In this document: one piece after another, positions 52,075 to 61,130 of the stretch
How the letters are laid out: every line of letters begins with the position of its first letter
Numbering within the stretch: position 1 is the first letter of the stretch
Program-made: the position numbers and the translations under genes
Assembly (NCBI GenBank): GCA_965212005.1
Contig: OZ243038.1
Coordinates: 2,418,001 to 2,482,000 of the forward strand
Direction of reading: 5' to 3'
DNA length: 64,000 nt
Source: G965212005 sp965212005
GTDB lineage: Bacteria; Pseudomonadota; Gammaproteobacteria; Porifericomitales; Porifericomitaceae
The notes under the pieces: model-generated
Told to the model about the DNA's origin: nothing
Databases searched by the model: none
What the model saw: only the letters and a program-made list of their open reading frames with translations

Positions 52075-54474
52075 GTGAGTAAAGCACTAGTCATAGTAGA
52101 ATCGCCGGCCAAGGCAAAAACTCTCAACCACTACTTGGATAACAATTATCAAGTGCTGGCTTCCTATGGACATGTGCGCGACTTGAAGCCCAGGACGGGC
52201 GCGGTGGATCCCGACAATGGATTCAACATGCACTACCAGTTGGTAGAGAGGAATATCCCTCACGTTGAAAAAGTGCGCAAGGCGTTGGGCAAGGCTGAGG
52301 TGCTGTACCTGGCTACTGATCCGGACCGGGAGGGGGAAGCGATCGCCTGGCACTTGTGCGAGGTGTTGCGCGAACAGGGTGCGCTGGAGGGGCGCGACGT
52401 CCGCCGCGTGGTGTTTCACGAGGTGACAAAACAGGCAATTTTAGAAGCGTTTAAGCACGCCAGGGGATTGTCGCTGAGCCTGGTGGATGCCTATAGGGCC
52501 CGTCGTGCCCTGGATTACCTGGTAGGATTTAAGCTCTCTCCCTTGCTGTGGAAGAAGATATCCCGTGGCCTGTCGGCAGGCCGGGTACAGAGTCCGGCTT
52601 TGCGCATGATCGTGGAGCGGGAGATTGAGATCGAGAACTTCAAGCCCCGTGAATACTGGACTATAGAGACGGATGCCGTTCGGAATCGGGAGCGTTTCCG
52701 TTGCCGGCTCGTCCGCTACCGGGACAAGCCGCTGAAGCAGTTCAGTATTGGCGCCGACGCGCACGCGCAGGAAGTGCGCACGGAGCTGCTGGAGCAAGCC
52801 GGCTCCCAGTTAACCGGCACAGACCCGGCCCAGGTGGCTGCGGTCGGCAACGGAAAAGCGCCGCGGGGAATACTGATCGTCTCGGACGTGCGCAAAAAGC
52901 AGCGCCGCCAGCAGCCGGCGGCGCCGTTTACCACCTCCACGCTGCAACAGGAAAGCGTGCGCAAGCTCAAGCTCAGTTCCCAAAACACAATGCGCCTGGC
53001 CCAGCAGTTGTACGAAGGAATCGAGACCGGTGCCGGGCTGACGGGGCTGATTACGTACATGCGTACTGATTCGGTGAATCTTGCCACCTCCGCCGTGCGC
53101 GAGATACGGGACTACATCGGTGAAAATTACGAGGAACCGTTTCTGCCGCCCAAGCCCCAGCTCTACCGTACCCGAACGAAGAATGCCCAGGAAGCCCATG
53201 AGGCGATCCGGCCGACCTCCATCCGGTGCCTGCCCGGGCAGTTGCGCGCCAAGTTGAGCCAGGATCAGTTTCGCCTCTATGAATTGATATGGAAGCGGAC
53301 GCTGGCTTGCCAGATGGCGCCGGCGCTGATCGATACCGTCACCGTTGAACTGGACTGCGGTACTGGCAACCGGTTCCGTGCCACCGGGTCCACCGTGGTC
53401 ATGCCCGGATTCTTGTCCGTCTACGAGGCAGAACGCGGTGAGCAGGCCGAGCAGGCCGAAGGCGCCGAGGGGCGGCTGCCCGCGCTGCGTAAAGGCGACC
53501 TCGCCGGCATCGTCGATATCCAAGCGGTTCAGCACTTTACCATCCCGCCGCCACGCTACTCCGAGGCCAGCCTGGTAGCGGCACTGGAGGCGCATGGGAT
53601 TGGTCGCCCCTCCACCTACGTCAGCATCATGTCTACCTTGCGTCAGCGCCGCTACGTGGAAATGCAAAAAAAGCGCTTTACTCCGACCGAAATTGGTCGT
53701 ACCGTGAGCAAGTTCCTTGCGGCGCATTTCGAAAAATATGTGGATTACGGCTTTACCGCCGAAATGGAGGACAAACTAGACGCGATTTCCTGCGGGCAAA
53801 AAGAATGGATCCCGATCATGGGAGAATTTTGGCGCGGCTTGGAAAAGCAGATCCAGGAGAAGGAGCAGAGCGTGTCTAGACGTGAAGTGTCACAAGCCAG
53901 GGAACTGGGAACAGATCCGAAGAGCGGGCAGCTTGTCCTGGTGCGTATGGGCAAGTTCGGTCCCTATGTGCAGCTTGGCGAAGGCTCCGATGAGGAAAAA
54001 CCGCGTTTCGCCGGTCTGCTGCCGGAACAGGGCCTGGATACGATTACCCTGGAAGAGGCGCTCTCGCTGTTGGAACTGCCGCAACTGCCGCGGACACTGG
54101 GCACGACGGAACAGGGAGAGGAGGTGGCTGCGGGCCGCAGTCGCTACGGTCCCTATGTGCGTTACGGCAGTCAATCGGACCCACGTTTCGTCTCTATTCC
54201 CGACCCCGATGATCCCTTCAGCATTACGTTGGAGCGGGCCCTTGAGTTGATCGAGGAGCGTAAAAAGAAGGAGCAGGCTTCTCTTATCCAGGAATTTGAC
54301 GGCTGCCGGGTGGTGGAGGGCCGCTATGGTCCCTACATCACCGACGGTAAGAAGAACATAAGCGTGCCCAAGGATAAAGACCCGCAGAAGCTGACTGAAA
54401 AGGATTGCCTGGAGATATTGAGCCGGGCACGTCCCCGGCGCGGTACGGCCCGCAAAAAAAAAGCTAAGCGCTGA
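52075..54474 (+). CDS. topA: DNA topoisomerase I (type IA)
   Basis: 799 residues from GTG 52075 (SKALVIVESPAKAKTLNHYL follows); the frame is open eight codons upstream. TOPRIM (about 3-130, with DPDREGEAIAWHL), catalytic Tyr in LITYMRTDSVNLA (about 328), then C-terminal repeats RMGKFGPYVQLGEG, RYGPYVRYG and RYGPYITDG instead of the four-Cys zinc fingers of E. coli TopA, plus a Lys/Arg tail. This zinc-less form is common outside enterics. The TGA overlaps purE ATG. Confidence 0.96.
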   Translation: MSKALVIVESPAKAKTLNHYLDNNYQVLASYGHVRDLKPRTGAVDPDNGFNMHYQLVERNIPHVEKVRKALGKAEVLYLATDPDREGEAIAWHLCEVLREQGALEGRDVRRVVFHEVTKQAILEAFKHARGLSLSLVDAYRARRALDYLVGFKLSPLLWKKISRGLSAGRVQSPALRMIVEREIEIENFKPREYWTIETDAVRNRERFRCRLVRYRDKPLKQFSIGADAHAQEVRTELLEQAGSQLTGTDPAQVAAVGNGKAPRGILIVSDVRKKQRRQQPAAPFTTSTLQQESVRKLKLSSQNTMRLAQQLYEGIETGAGLTGLITYMRTDSVNLATSAVREIRDYIGENYEEPFLPPKPQLYRTRTKNAQEAHEAIRPTSIRCLPGQLRAKLSQDQFRLYELIWKRTLACQMAPALIDTVTVELDCGTGNRFRATGSTVVMPGFLSVYEAERGEQAEQAEGAEGRLPALRKGDLAGIVDIQAVQHFTIPPPRYSEASLVAALEAHGIGRPSTYVSIMSTLRQRRYVEMQKKRFTPTEIGRTVSKFLAAHFEKYVDYGFTAEMEDKLDAISCGQKEWIPIMGEFWRGLEKQIQEKEQSVSRREVSQARELGTDPKSGQLVLVRMGKFGPYVQLGEGSDEEKPRFAGLLPEQGLDTITLEEALSLLELPQLPRTLGTTEQGEEVAAGRSRYGPYVRYGSQSDPRFVSIPDPDDPFSITLERALELIEERKKKEQASLIQEFDGCRVVEGRYGPYITDGKKNISVPKDKDPQKLTEKDCLEILSRARPRRGTARKKKAKR

Positions 54475-55076
54475 TGCCGGCCGAAAAAGCTCCGGAAAAC
54501 GGGGAGCGGTTGGAGCGCCCCACGGCACCTGGCAGCCAGTCTGCGGCTCCGGCCTTTGTCTCCATATTGATGGGCTCCGCTTCGGACCTGCCGTCGATGC
54601 AGGCGGCGGCAGATGTACTGGATTCACTCGGCATCGCCTGTGAGCTATGCATCAGTTCCGCGCACCGAACGCCGGAGGCCGTGGAGCAGTATGTGGCGGA
54701 CGCCGAGCACAGGGGCTGCCGGGCATTCATCGCGGGCGCCGGCATGGCGGCTCACCTGGCCGGCAGCATTGCCGCCCGTACGCTGCGCCCGGTGATCGGG
54801 GTGCCAGTGGATTCGGGCGCCCTGGCGGGACTGGATGCTTTGCTTTCCACCGTGCAGATGCCGCCCGGGGTACCGGTGGCCTGCATGGCGATCGGTCAGG
54901 CGGGAGCGAAAAATGCCGGCTATTTTGCTGCCCAGGTCCTGGCCGTGTCGGACCCGGAACTCGCGGCCCGGCTGTGTCAGGAGCGCCGCCGCCAAGCCGA
55001 AAAAATACGGCAAAAGGACGCCGACGTCGGACGCCGGCTGAAGCACCGAACGCCGCCGCCCGCCGCAATGGGCTGA
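54474..55076 (+). CDS. purE: N5-carboxyaminoimidazole ribonucleotide mutase
   Basis: Purine biosynthesis, N5-CAIR to CAIR. 200 residues, with a 25-residue N-terminal extension over the usual 160-170. Seen: LMGSASDLPSMQAAADVL, SAHRTPEAVEQY, IAGAGMAAHLAGSIAARTLRPVIGVP and GQAGAKNAGYFAAQ. The partner purK, usually next in gammaproteobacteria, is not here; tsaC follows directly (TGA then ATG). Confidence 0.95.
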   Translation: MPAEKAPENGERLERPTAPGSQSAAPAFVSILMGSASDLPSMQAAADVLDSLGIACELCISSAHRTPEAVEQYVADAEHRGCRAFIAGAGMAAHLAGSIAARTLRPVIGVPVDSGALAGLDALLSTVQMPPGVPVACMAIGQAGAKNAGYFAAQVLAVSDPELAARLCQERRRQAEKIRQKDADVGRRLKHRTPPPAAMG

Positions 55077-55808
55077 ATGCGGGCGGGCGGGCTGACCCCC
55101 TGGCAGTTGCAGGCTGCATGGAGCGCCGTTTGCGGCGGCGGGCTGATCGCCTATCCTACCGAGGCAGTGTTCGGTTTAGGGTGCGACCCGGACAACGGCG
55201 CCGCGGTAATGGCGCTACTGCGCCTGAAGCGGCGTTCCTGGCGTTTGGGGTTGATCCTGATTGCCGCCACGCCGGCCCAGTTGGCACCGTACCTGTATTT
55301 CCCCTCCGGAACGATGGGCCGGCGCATCCGCGCCAGCTGGCCGGGACCGGTCACCTGGGTTCTGCCGGCGCGTCCCGGGGTGCCGTACTGGTTGCGAGGC
55401 GCGCATCGCGGGCTGGCGGTGCGGGTCAGCGCCCATCGGTCCGTGCAGCAATTATGCGCCCGCACGGGGCCGCTGGTTTCCACCAGCGCCAATCCTTCCG
55501 GTGCCGTCGCGGCGCGTGACGCGCACCGGGTGCGCTGCTATTTCGGCCCGCGGTTGGCCTATATCCTGCCCGTAGCCACTGGGGGACTGGCTGCCCCCAG
55601 CGAGATCCGGGATGGCCTGAGCGGGGCGATCCTGCGTCCGGCACCGGACGGCATCGGATCGGCCCCGATACAGGACGGCATCGGATCGGCCCCGATACAG
55701 GACGGTATCTCGGCCCCGGCAGCCGGAGCGATCCAGCGCCGGGGAATTAGCTCCGTGCCGGCAGCACGTTACGGTGGACCTTATCAGGGGCCGACGGCTG
55801 GGAATTGA
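55077..55808 (+). CDS. tsaC: Threonylcarbamoyl-AMP synthase TsaC
   Basis: Makes threonylcarbamoyl-AMP for t6A tRNA modification. YrdC fold in about residues 10-190: GGLIAYPTEAVFGLGCDPDN, LKRRSWRLGLILIAA (Lys/Arg-rich nucleotide site), WPGPVTWVLPA and PLVSTSANPSGA. A 50-residue C-terminal tail is extra to TsaC and carries a repeated DGIGSAPIQ unit. It directly follows purE without spacer. Confidence 0.94.
   Translation: MRAGGLTPWQLQAAWSAVCGGGLIAYPTEAVFGLGCDPDNGAAVMALLRLKRRSWRLGLILIAATPAQLAPYLYFPSGTMGRRIRASWPGPVTWVLPARPGVPYWLRGAHRGLAVRVSAHRSVQQLCARTGPLVSTSANPSGAVAARDAHRVRCYFGPRLAYILPVATGGLAAPSEIRDGLSGAILRPAPDGIGSAPIQDGIGSAPIQDGISAPAAGAIQRRGISSVPAARYGGPYQGPTAGN
55647..55715 (+). repeat. 27-bp tandem repeat in the tsaC tail
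   Basis: Two perfect 27-bp copies (55647-55673, 55674-55700) plus a partial third, coding for DGIGSAPIQ. They lie beyond the YrdC fold, so copy changes would be tolerated. Confidence 0.9.
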
Positions 55809-55876
55809 GGCATTGACAAGTAGAACAGGAAAGTGAGAAAATTGCATGTTTTGTGCGCGGCACAAATCGAGCAACT

Positions 55877-55959
55877 GGAGGGGTACCCAAGCGGCCAACG
55901 GGAGCAGACTGTAAATCTGCCGGCTTTGTCCTTCGCAGGTTCGAATCCTGCCCCCTCCA
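55877..55959 (+). tRNA. tRNA-Tyr(GTA)
   Basis: 83 nt with long variable arm; acceptor GGAGGGG/CCCCTCC, anticodon loop CTGTAAA (GTA), T arm GCAGG-TTCGAAT-CCTGC. The bases after the discriminator are CCG, so CCA is not fully encoded. Confidence 0.95.
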
Positions 55960-56038
55960 CCGGGCCTGCTTGCGCGGTCCGGGCGGCGCATTGGAGGACG
56001 CATTGGAGGAGCAAGCCTTGCCATTCAGCATTGTACAG

Positions 56039-56112
56039 GCGGGCGTAGTTCAATGGCAGAACCTCAGCCTTCCAAGCTGAAGATGTGGGTTCGATCCCCA
56101 TCGCCCGCTCCA
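56039..56112 (+). tRNA. tRNA-Gly(TCC)
   Basis: 74 nt with encoded CCA; acceptor GCGGGCG/CGCCCGC, anticodon loop CTTCCAA (TCC), T arm GTGGG-TTCGATC-CCCAT. Confidence 0.95.
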
Positions 56113-56155
56113 GCTCCGCGTGAGCCGGGAAGGCATCGGCATTTAGGTTTCTGCG

Positions 56156-56230
56156 GCCCATATAGCTCAGGGGCAGAGCACTTCCTTGGTAAGGAAGAGG
56201 TCACCGGTTCGATTCCGGTTATGGGCTCCA
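56156..56230 (+). tRNA. tRNA-Thr(GGT)
   Basis: 75 nt with encoded CCA; acceptor GCCCATA/TATGGGC, anticodon stem CTTCC/GGAAG with loop TTGGTAA (GGT), T arm ACCGG-TTCGATT-CCGGT. Confidence 0.95.
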
Positions 56231-56324
56231 GGTCTGATGGTCCGGGCGGGGCTGCAGTTTGACCGCATCTTCCGCAGGAGTGCGGATGGAGCGAGGTAGC
56301 GGCGGAGAAATTCCGCGGAAAATG

Positions 56325-56339
56325 ACAGGAGAGTCCTGT
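56325..56339 (+). other. Small hairpin in the tuf leader
   Basis: ACAGGA-GAG-TCCTGT is a perfect 6-bp stem with a 3-nt loop, ending 4 bases before the AGGAG ribosome site of tuf. It may mark a processing point between the tRNAs and the tuf message. Confidence 0.4.
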
Positions 56340-56356
56340 AAATAGGAGCTTATGCA

Positions 56357-57547
<1,191 letters not shown>

Positions 57548-57652
57548 GCGGATTGCCGGGCATTGGGCAGGCGCTTTGGATATAGCTTCGGATGAAGCAG
57601 GTTCACGTAAAGAGATATGATGTCGGTAAGGATTGTTATCGAGTGGAAATAA

Positions 57653-57728
<76 letters not shown>

Positions 57729-57794
57729 CTCAGTGCGGACGCCGGCGCGTTTCCTGCCAGTTGTGCGGGACGGCGTGCGGGGCCGGGGGTGGCC

Positions 57795-58154
57795 ATGCTG
57801 ATGGTATTGGCGCGGCGGCGGGCGGACACCGCCAGGCTGTCTGCGGCATTGATCCTGCTGATAGCGGGTATCGCCGGGGCCTATCTGCTGGAGGTCTCGT
57901 TCCTGCTGCGCATGTTGGGGGCCATCAGCTGTATTGTGCTGGCCGGGCTTTTGACCTACCGCACCGAACTGGGCAAGTTCGGCTGGGGCTTTTTGCACCA
58001 GACTCAGCTGGAGGTAAAGAAAATGGTCTGGCCGGAGCGCCCGCAGGCAGTGCAGATGACCCTGTTCGTGCTGATTATGGTGATCCTGGTGGCCCTGATC
58101 CTGTGGCTATTGGACTGGATCCTGGGCGGCCTGGTGGAAGCGTTGCTGGGATAG
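57795..58154 (+). CDS. secE: Preprotein translocase subunit SecE
   Basis: 119 residues with three membrane spans (about 16-32, 37-54, 88-110) and the conserved cytosolic stretch LEVKKMVWPERPQAVQMTLFV before the last span. Three-span SecE is the gammaproteobacterial form. ATG at 57795 chosen since upstream frame runs through tRNA-Trp. Confidence 0.95.
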   Translation: MLMVLARRRADTARLSAALILLIAGIAGAYLLEVSFLLRMLGAISCIVLAGLLTYRTELGKFGWGFLHQTQLEVKKMVWPERPQAVQMTLFVLIMVILVALILWLLDWILGGLVEALLG

Positions 58155-58172
58155 CGGCGAGAAGCTTTGGAT

Positions 58173-58706
58173 ATGACGATGAAATGGTACGTTCTACAGG
58201 CTTATTCCGGCTACGAGAGCCAGGTGCGCCGGGCCCTGCTGCAGCAAATCCGGCACAGCAAGCTGCAGGACAAGTTCGGCAAGATCCTGGTGCCTACCGA
58301 GGAAGTGGTAGAGATGCGGGGCGGCCGCAAGCGCAAGAGTAATCGGAAGTTTTTTCCCGGCTATGTACTGATTGAAATGGAGATGAATGATGATACCTGG
58401 CACTTGGTCAAGGACTCGCCCAAGGTTTTGGGCTTTGTCGGCAATGCCAGTGATCAGCCGGCGCCGATCAGTGAAGCGGAGGCCGCCGACATCCTGCAGC
58501 GCGTGGAAGAGGGCATAGATCAGCCCAAGCCGAAATTTATATATGAACCGGGCGAAGTCGTCCGGGTGATTGACGGCGTGTTCAAAGACTTCAACAGCGT
58601 GGTAGAAGAGGTCGACTATGAAAAAAGCCGGCTCAAGGTGGCGGTTTTGATTTTTGGTCGTTCTACGCCCGTCGAATTGAGTTTCGACCAGGTGGAAAAG
58701 GAGTAG
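58173..58706 (+). CDS. nusG: Transcription antitermination factor NusG
   Basis: 177 residues: NGN domain (about 1-115, MKWYVLQAYSGYESQVRRAL, KFFPGYVLIEMEMND) and KOW domain (about 125-177, GEVVRVIDGVFKDFNSVVEEVD). A TTG and the ATG at 58179 are also in frame nearby. Follows secE by 18 bases. Confidence 0.97.
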   Translation: MTMKWYVLQAYSGYESQVRRALLQQIRHSKLQDKFGKILVPTEEVVEMRGGRKRKSNRKFFPGYVLIEMEMNDDTWHLVKDSPKVLGFVGNASDQPAPISEAEAADILQRVEEGIDQPKPKFIYEPGEVVRVIDGVFKDFNSVVEEVDYEKSRLKVAVLIFGRSTPVELSFDQVEKE

Positions 58707-58789
58707 CCGCGGCGATGCCGGGCGGCGGACATGCAACATCAGGCGCCGGTGAGCGCTCCCAAACGTTCGGAATATGACGGATCACGGTT

Positions 58790-59224
58790 ATGGCAAAAAA
58801 AGTTGAAGGGTGCATCAAGTTCCAGGTTCCGGCGGGCCAGGCAGTGCCGAGCCCGCCGGTGGGGCCGGCACTGGGGCAGCGCGGCTTGAATTCCGGCGAC
58901 TTCTGCAAGCAGTTCAATGAACGCACCAAGAACCATGACGCGGGAGTGCCGCTGACGGTATTGATTAGGTATTACCAGGACAAGAGCTTCGATTTTATCG
59001 TCAAGTCTGCGCCCACCACCGTCCATCTGCTCAGGGAAGCGGCCGGCATCAGCAGCGGCAGTGCAACGCCCAACAGCCGAAAAGTGGGGAAGGTCAGCGC
59101 GCAGCAGTTGGAAGAGATCGCGAAAATAAAACAGGCGGACTTGACCGCGGCGGACCTGCGCCGGGCCATGCTCACGATCGCCGGTACGGCCAGGAGCATG
59201 GGCATTGAGGTTACGGGGCTGTAA
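58790..59224 (+). CDS. rplK: 50S ribosomal protein L11
   Basis: 144 residues: KFQVPAGQAVPSPPVGPALGQRGLN at the N-terminus and the rRNA-binding C-terminal domain with GTARSMGIEV. Slightly diverged from enteric L11 (for example GDFCKQFNERTK). rplA begins two bases after the stop. Confidence 0.97.
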   Translation: MAKKVEGCIKFQVPAGQAVPSPPVGPALGQRGLNSGDFCKQFNERTKNHDAGVPLTVLIRYYQDKSFDFIVKSAPTTVHLLREAAGISSGSATPNSRKVGKVSAQQLEEIAKIKQADLTAADLRRAMLTIAGTARSMGIEVTGL

Positions 59225-59226
59225 AC

Positions 59227-59925
59227 GTGGCAGGTGTTTCAAAACGGGCTCGGCTTACCACCGAAAAGGCACCGCCGGGCAAAATCTACGCGCCGCTGGA
59301 AGCTTTTGAATTGCTGAAGGAGTTGTCCGCGACGACCCGGTTTACCGAATCGGTGGACGCCAGTGTGAACCTGGGCGTGGACGTGCGCAAATCCGATCAG
59401 GTAGTGCGGGGGATTTCGCTCCTGCCTCATGGCACGGGCCGGCAGGTGAAGGTGATCGTGTTTGCCCAGCAGGAGCAGGCGGAAGCTGCCAGGCAGGCGG
59501 GCGCGGACGTGGTCGGTCACGCCGACTTGATACCTCAGATCGAACAGGGCAAACTGAAAATCGATTGGGTGGTCGCGACCCCGGACTCGATGCCGGTTGT
59601 CGGCCGCCTGGGCAAATTTCTAGGGCCGCGCGGATTGATGCCGAATCCAAAGACCGGCACCGTTACCGCCGACGTGGCGCAGGCGGTGAAAAACATCAGG
59701 AATGGACAAGTGCGCTACCGCACCGACTCCTCCGGCATCGTGCATTGCATGCTGGGCAAGACGAATTTCGAAGCGAACGCCTTGAAGGGAAACCTGGACA
59801 CGCTGCTGGTAGACCTGGGCAAACTGAAGCCGAGCGGCGCCAAGGGGATATACTTCAAAAAAGTAACTGTCTCCACCACTATGGGGCCTGGTCTGTCGAT
59901 CGATCTGGGTGCGCTGCCGTCGTGA
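59227..59925 (+). CDS. rplA: 50S ribosomal protein L1
   Basis: 232 residues, GTG start. Landmarks: VDASVNLGVDVRKSDQVVRG, GRLGKFLGPRGLMPNPKTGTV in two parts, and GPGLSIDLGAL at the end. L1 usually also represses its own operon by binding mRNA. Confidence 0.97.
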   Translation: MAGVSKRARLTTEKAPPGKIYAPLEAFELLKELSATTRFTESVDASVNLGVDVRKSDQVVRGISLLPHGTGRQVKVIVFAQQEQAEAARQAGADVVGHADLIPQIEQGKLKIDWVVATPDSMPVVGRLGKFLGPRGLMPNPKTGTVTADVAQAVKNIRNGQVRYRTDSSGIVHCMLGKTNFEANALKGNLDTLLVDLGKLKPSGAKGIYFKKVTVSTTMGPGLSIDLGALPS

Positions 59926-59947
59926 GCCGGTACCGGGAGCTGTACCT

Positions 59948-60475
59948 ATGAGCCTGTCGCTGGAAAGAAAACAGCAGATCGTTGAGGAGGTAGCCCAGGT
60001 ATCCCGCTCCGCGGCGTCAGCAGTGTCGGTCGATTACCGCGGGCTTTCGGCGGGAGAGATGAACGAATTGCGCCGGCAGGCGCGTACCAGCGGGGTGCAG
60101 CTGCGAGTCGTGAAAAACACGCTGGCCGGCCGGGCGCTGCAAGAAAGCGACTTTGCCTGCATGTCGGAGCGGTTTCAGGGGCCTTTGCTGCTGGCTTTTT
60201 CGGAGCAGGATCCGGGAGCGGCCGCCCGCCTGGTGCGCGATTTTGCCCAGGACCACGAACACTTGGTCATCAGGATGGCATCGGTCGATAATCAGTTGAT
60301 CGAGGCTTCTGCTATCGGCAAGCTGGCGGACCTGCCGACCCGGGAGGTCGTGATTGCAAGGCTGATGAGCGCCATGCTGGGACCGGTCCGCACCTTGGTG
60401 CAGGTTTTGCGCCTGCCTCAGGTAAAACTGCTGGGAACATTGAATGCGATCGGAGAGCAGAAACGGAGCAGCTAG
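59948..60475 (+). CDS. rplJ: 50S ribosomal protein L10
   Basis: 175 residues from MSLSLERKQQIVEEV; the frame is open 13 codons upstream into rplA. YRGLSAGEMNELRRQAR and VKNTLAGRAL mark the rRNA-binding domain, and the C-terminal helix binds L7/L12. Only 22 bases separate it from rplA, so the long L10 leader known from E. coli is absent here. Confidence 0.96.
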   Translation: MSLSLERKQQIVEEVAQVSRSAASAVSVDYRGLSAGEMNELRRQARTSGVQLRVVKNTLAGRALQESDFACMSERFQGPLLLAFSEQDPGAAARLVRDFAQDHEHLVIRMASVDNQLIEASAIGKLADLPTREVVIARLMSAMLGPVRTLVQVLRLPQVKLLGTLNAIGEQKRSS

Positions 60476-60488
60476 TTGGATGTAACAC

Positions 60489-60508
60489 GCGGCGGCAAGG
60501 TCCGCCGC
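60489..60508 (+). other. 7-bp GC hairpin in the rplJ-rplL spacer
   Basis: GCGGCGG-CAAGGT-CCGCCGC, a perfect seven-pair stem shortly after the rplJ stop. No T run follows, so probably not a full terminator. Confidence 0.5.
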
Positions 60509-60566
60509 TCACGCAGGGCCTTGGAACCCGGCGCAAAGCCGAGTAGACGATTTTCAGCCCTGTCGG

Positions 60567-60605
60567 GGAATTTCCGCAACCTGCCTGGTGCAGGTCGGAA
60601 ATTCC
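60567..60605 (+). other. Bulged hairpin in the rplJ-rplL spacer
   Basis: GGAATTTCCG and CGGAAATTCC form a perfect ten-pair stem, continued after a CA bulge by ACCTG/CAGGT around a seven-base loop. It lies 29 bases before the rplL ATG. It could be an RNase III cut site or a translation control element. Confidence 0.65.
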
Positions 60606-60634
60606 AGGATTAGGAAATAGAGGAGTAGAGATTC

Positions 60635-61012
60635 ATGTCTGTAAGCAAAGAGGAAATCCTGGATTCGATATCGAACATGACGGTCATGGACGTAGTCGCG
60701 TTAGTAGAAGCGATGGAGGAAAAATTCGGCGTCTCCGCGGCTGCCATGGTCGCCCCGGCGGCGGCGGCAGCCGCTGCCCCTGCCGCTCCGGTTGAGGAGC
60801 AAAGCGAGTTTAGCGTGGTGATGAGCAGCTTTGGTAACAACAAGGTAGGGGTGATCAAAGTGGCCCGCAGCATTACCGGACTGGGACTCAAGGACGCCAA
60901 GGAGCTGGTGGAAAATATCCCTGCGACGATCAAGGAAGGTGCGTCCAAGGAGGAATCTGAGGATATAAGGAAACAACTGGAAGAAGCCGGTGCCTCAGTC
61001 GAGATCCGGTAA
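60635..61012 (+). CDS. rplL: 50S ribosomal protein L7/L12
   Basis: 125 residues: N-terminal dimer domain, Ala-rich hinge (about 43-55) and C-terminal factor-binding domain (VVMSSFGNNKVGVIKVARSITGLGLKDAKELVE in parts). AGAGGAG lies upstream of ATG. Forms the stalk with L10. Confidence 0.97.
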   Translation: MSVSKEEILDSISNMTVMDVVALVEAMEEKFGVSAAAMVAPAAAAAAAPAAPVEEQSEFSVVMSSFGNNKVGVIKVARSITGLGLKDAKELVENIPATIKEGASKEESEDIRKQLEEAGASVEIR

Positions 61013-61130
61013 TTCCAAGGTTGGTTTTCTCCAGCTCCGCATCGTTTAAAAGGGTGAGCTTTCAGCCACGCCGGCTCCAGGTCTGCGTGGCAGGGCTGCG
61101 CCTGCCCGCAAAAAATCACAGGGGTGGAAT

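Noticed and set aside
55452..56161. Minus-strand frames across tsaC and the tRNAs
   Set aside because: They read through tRNA genes and the tsaC tail; no start signal or domain.
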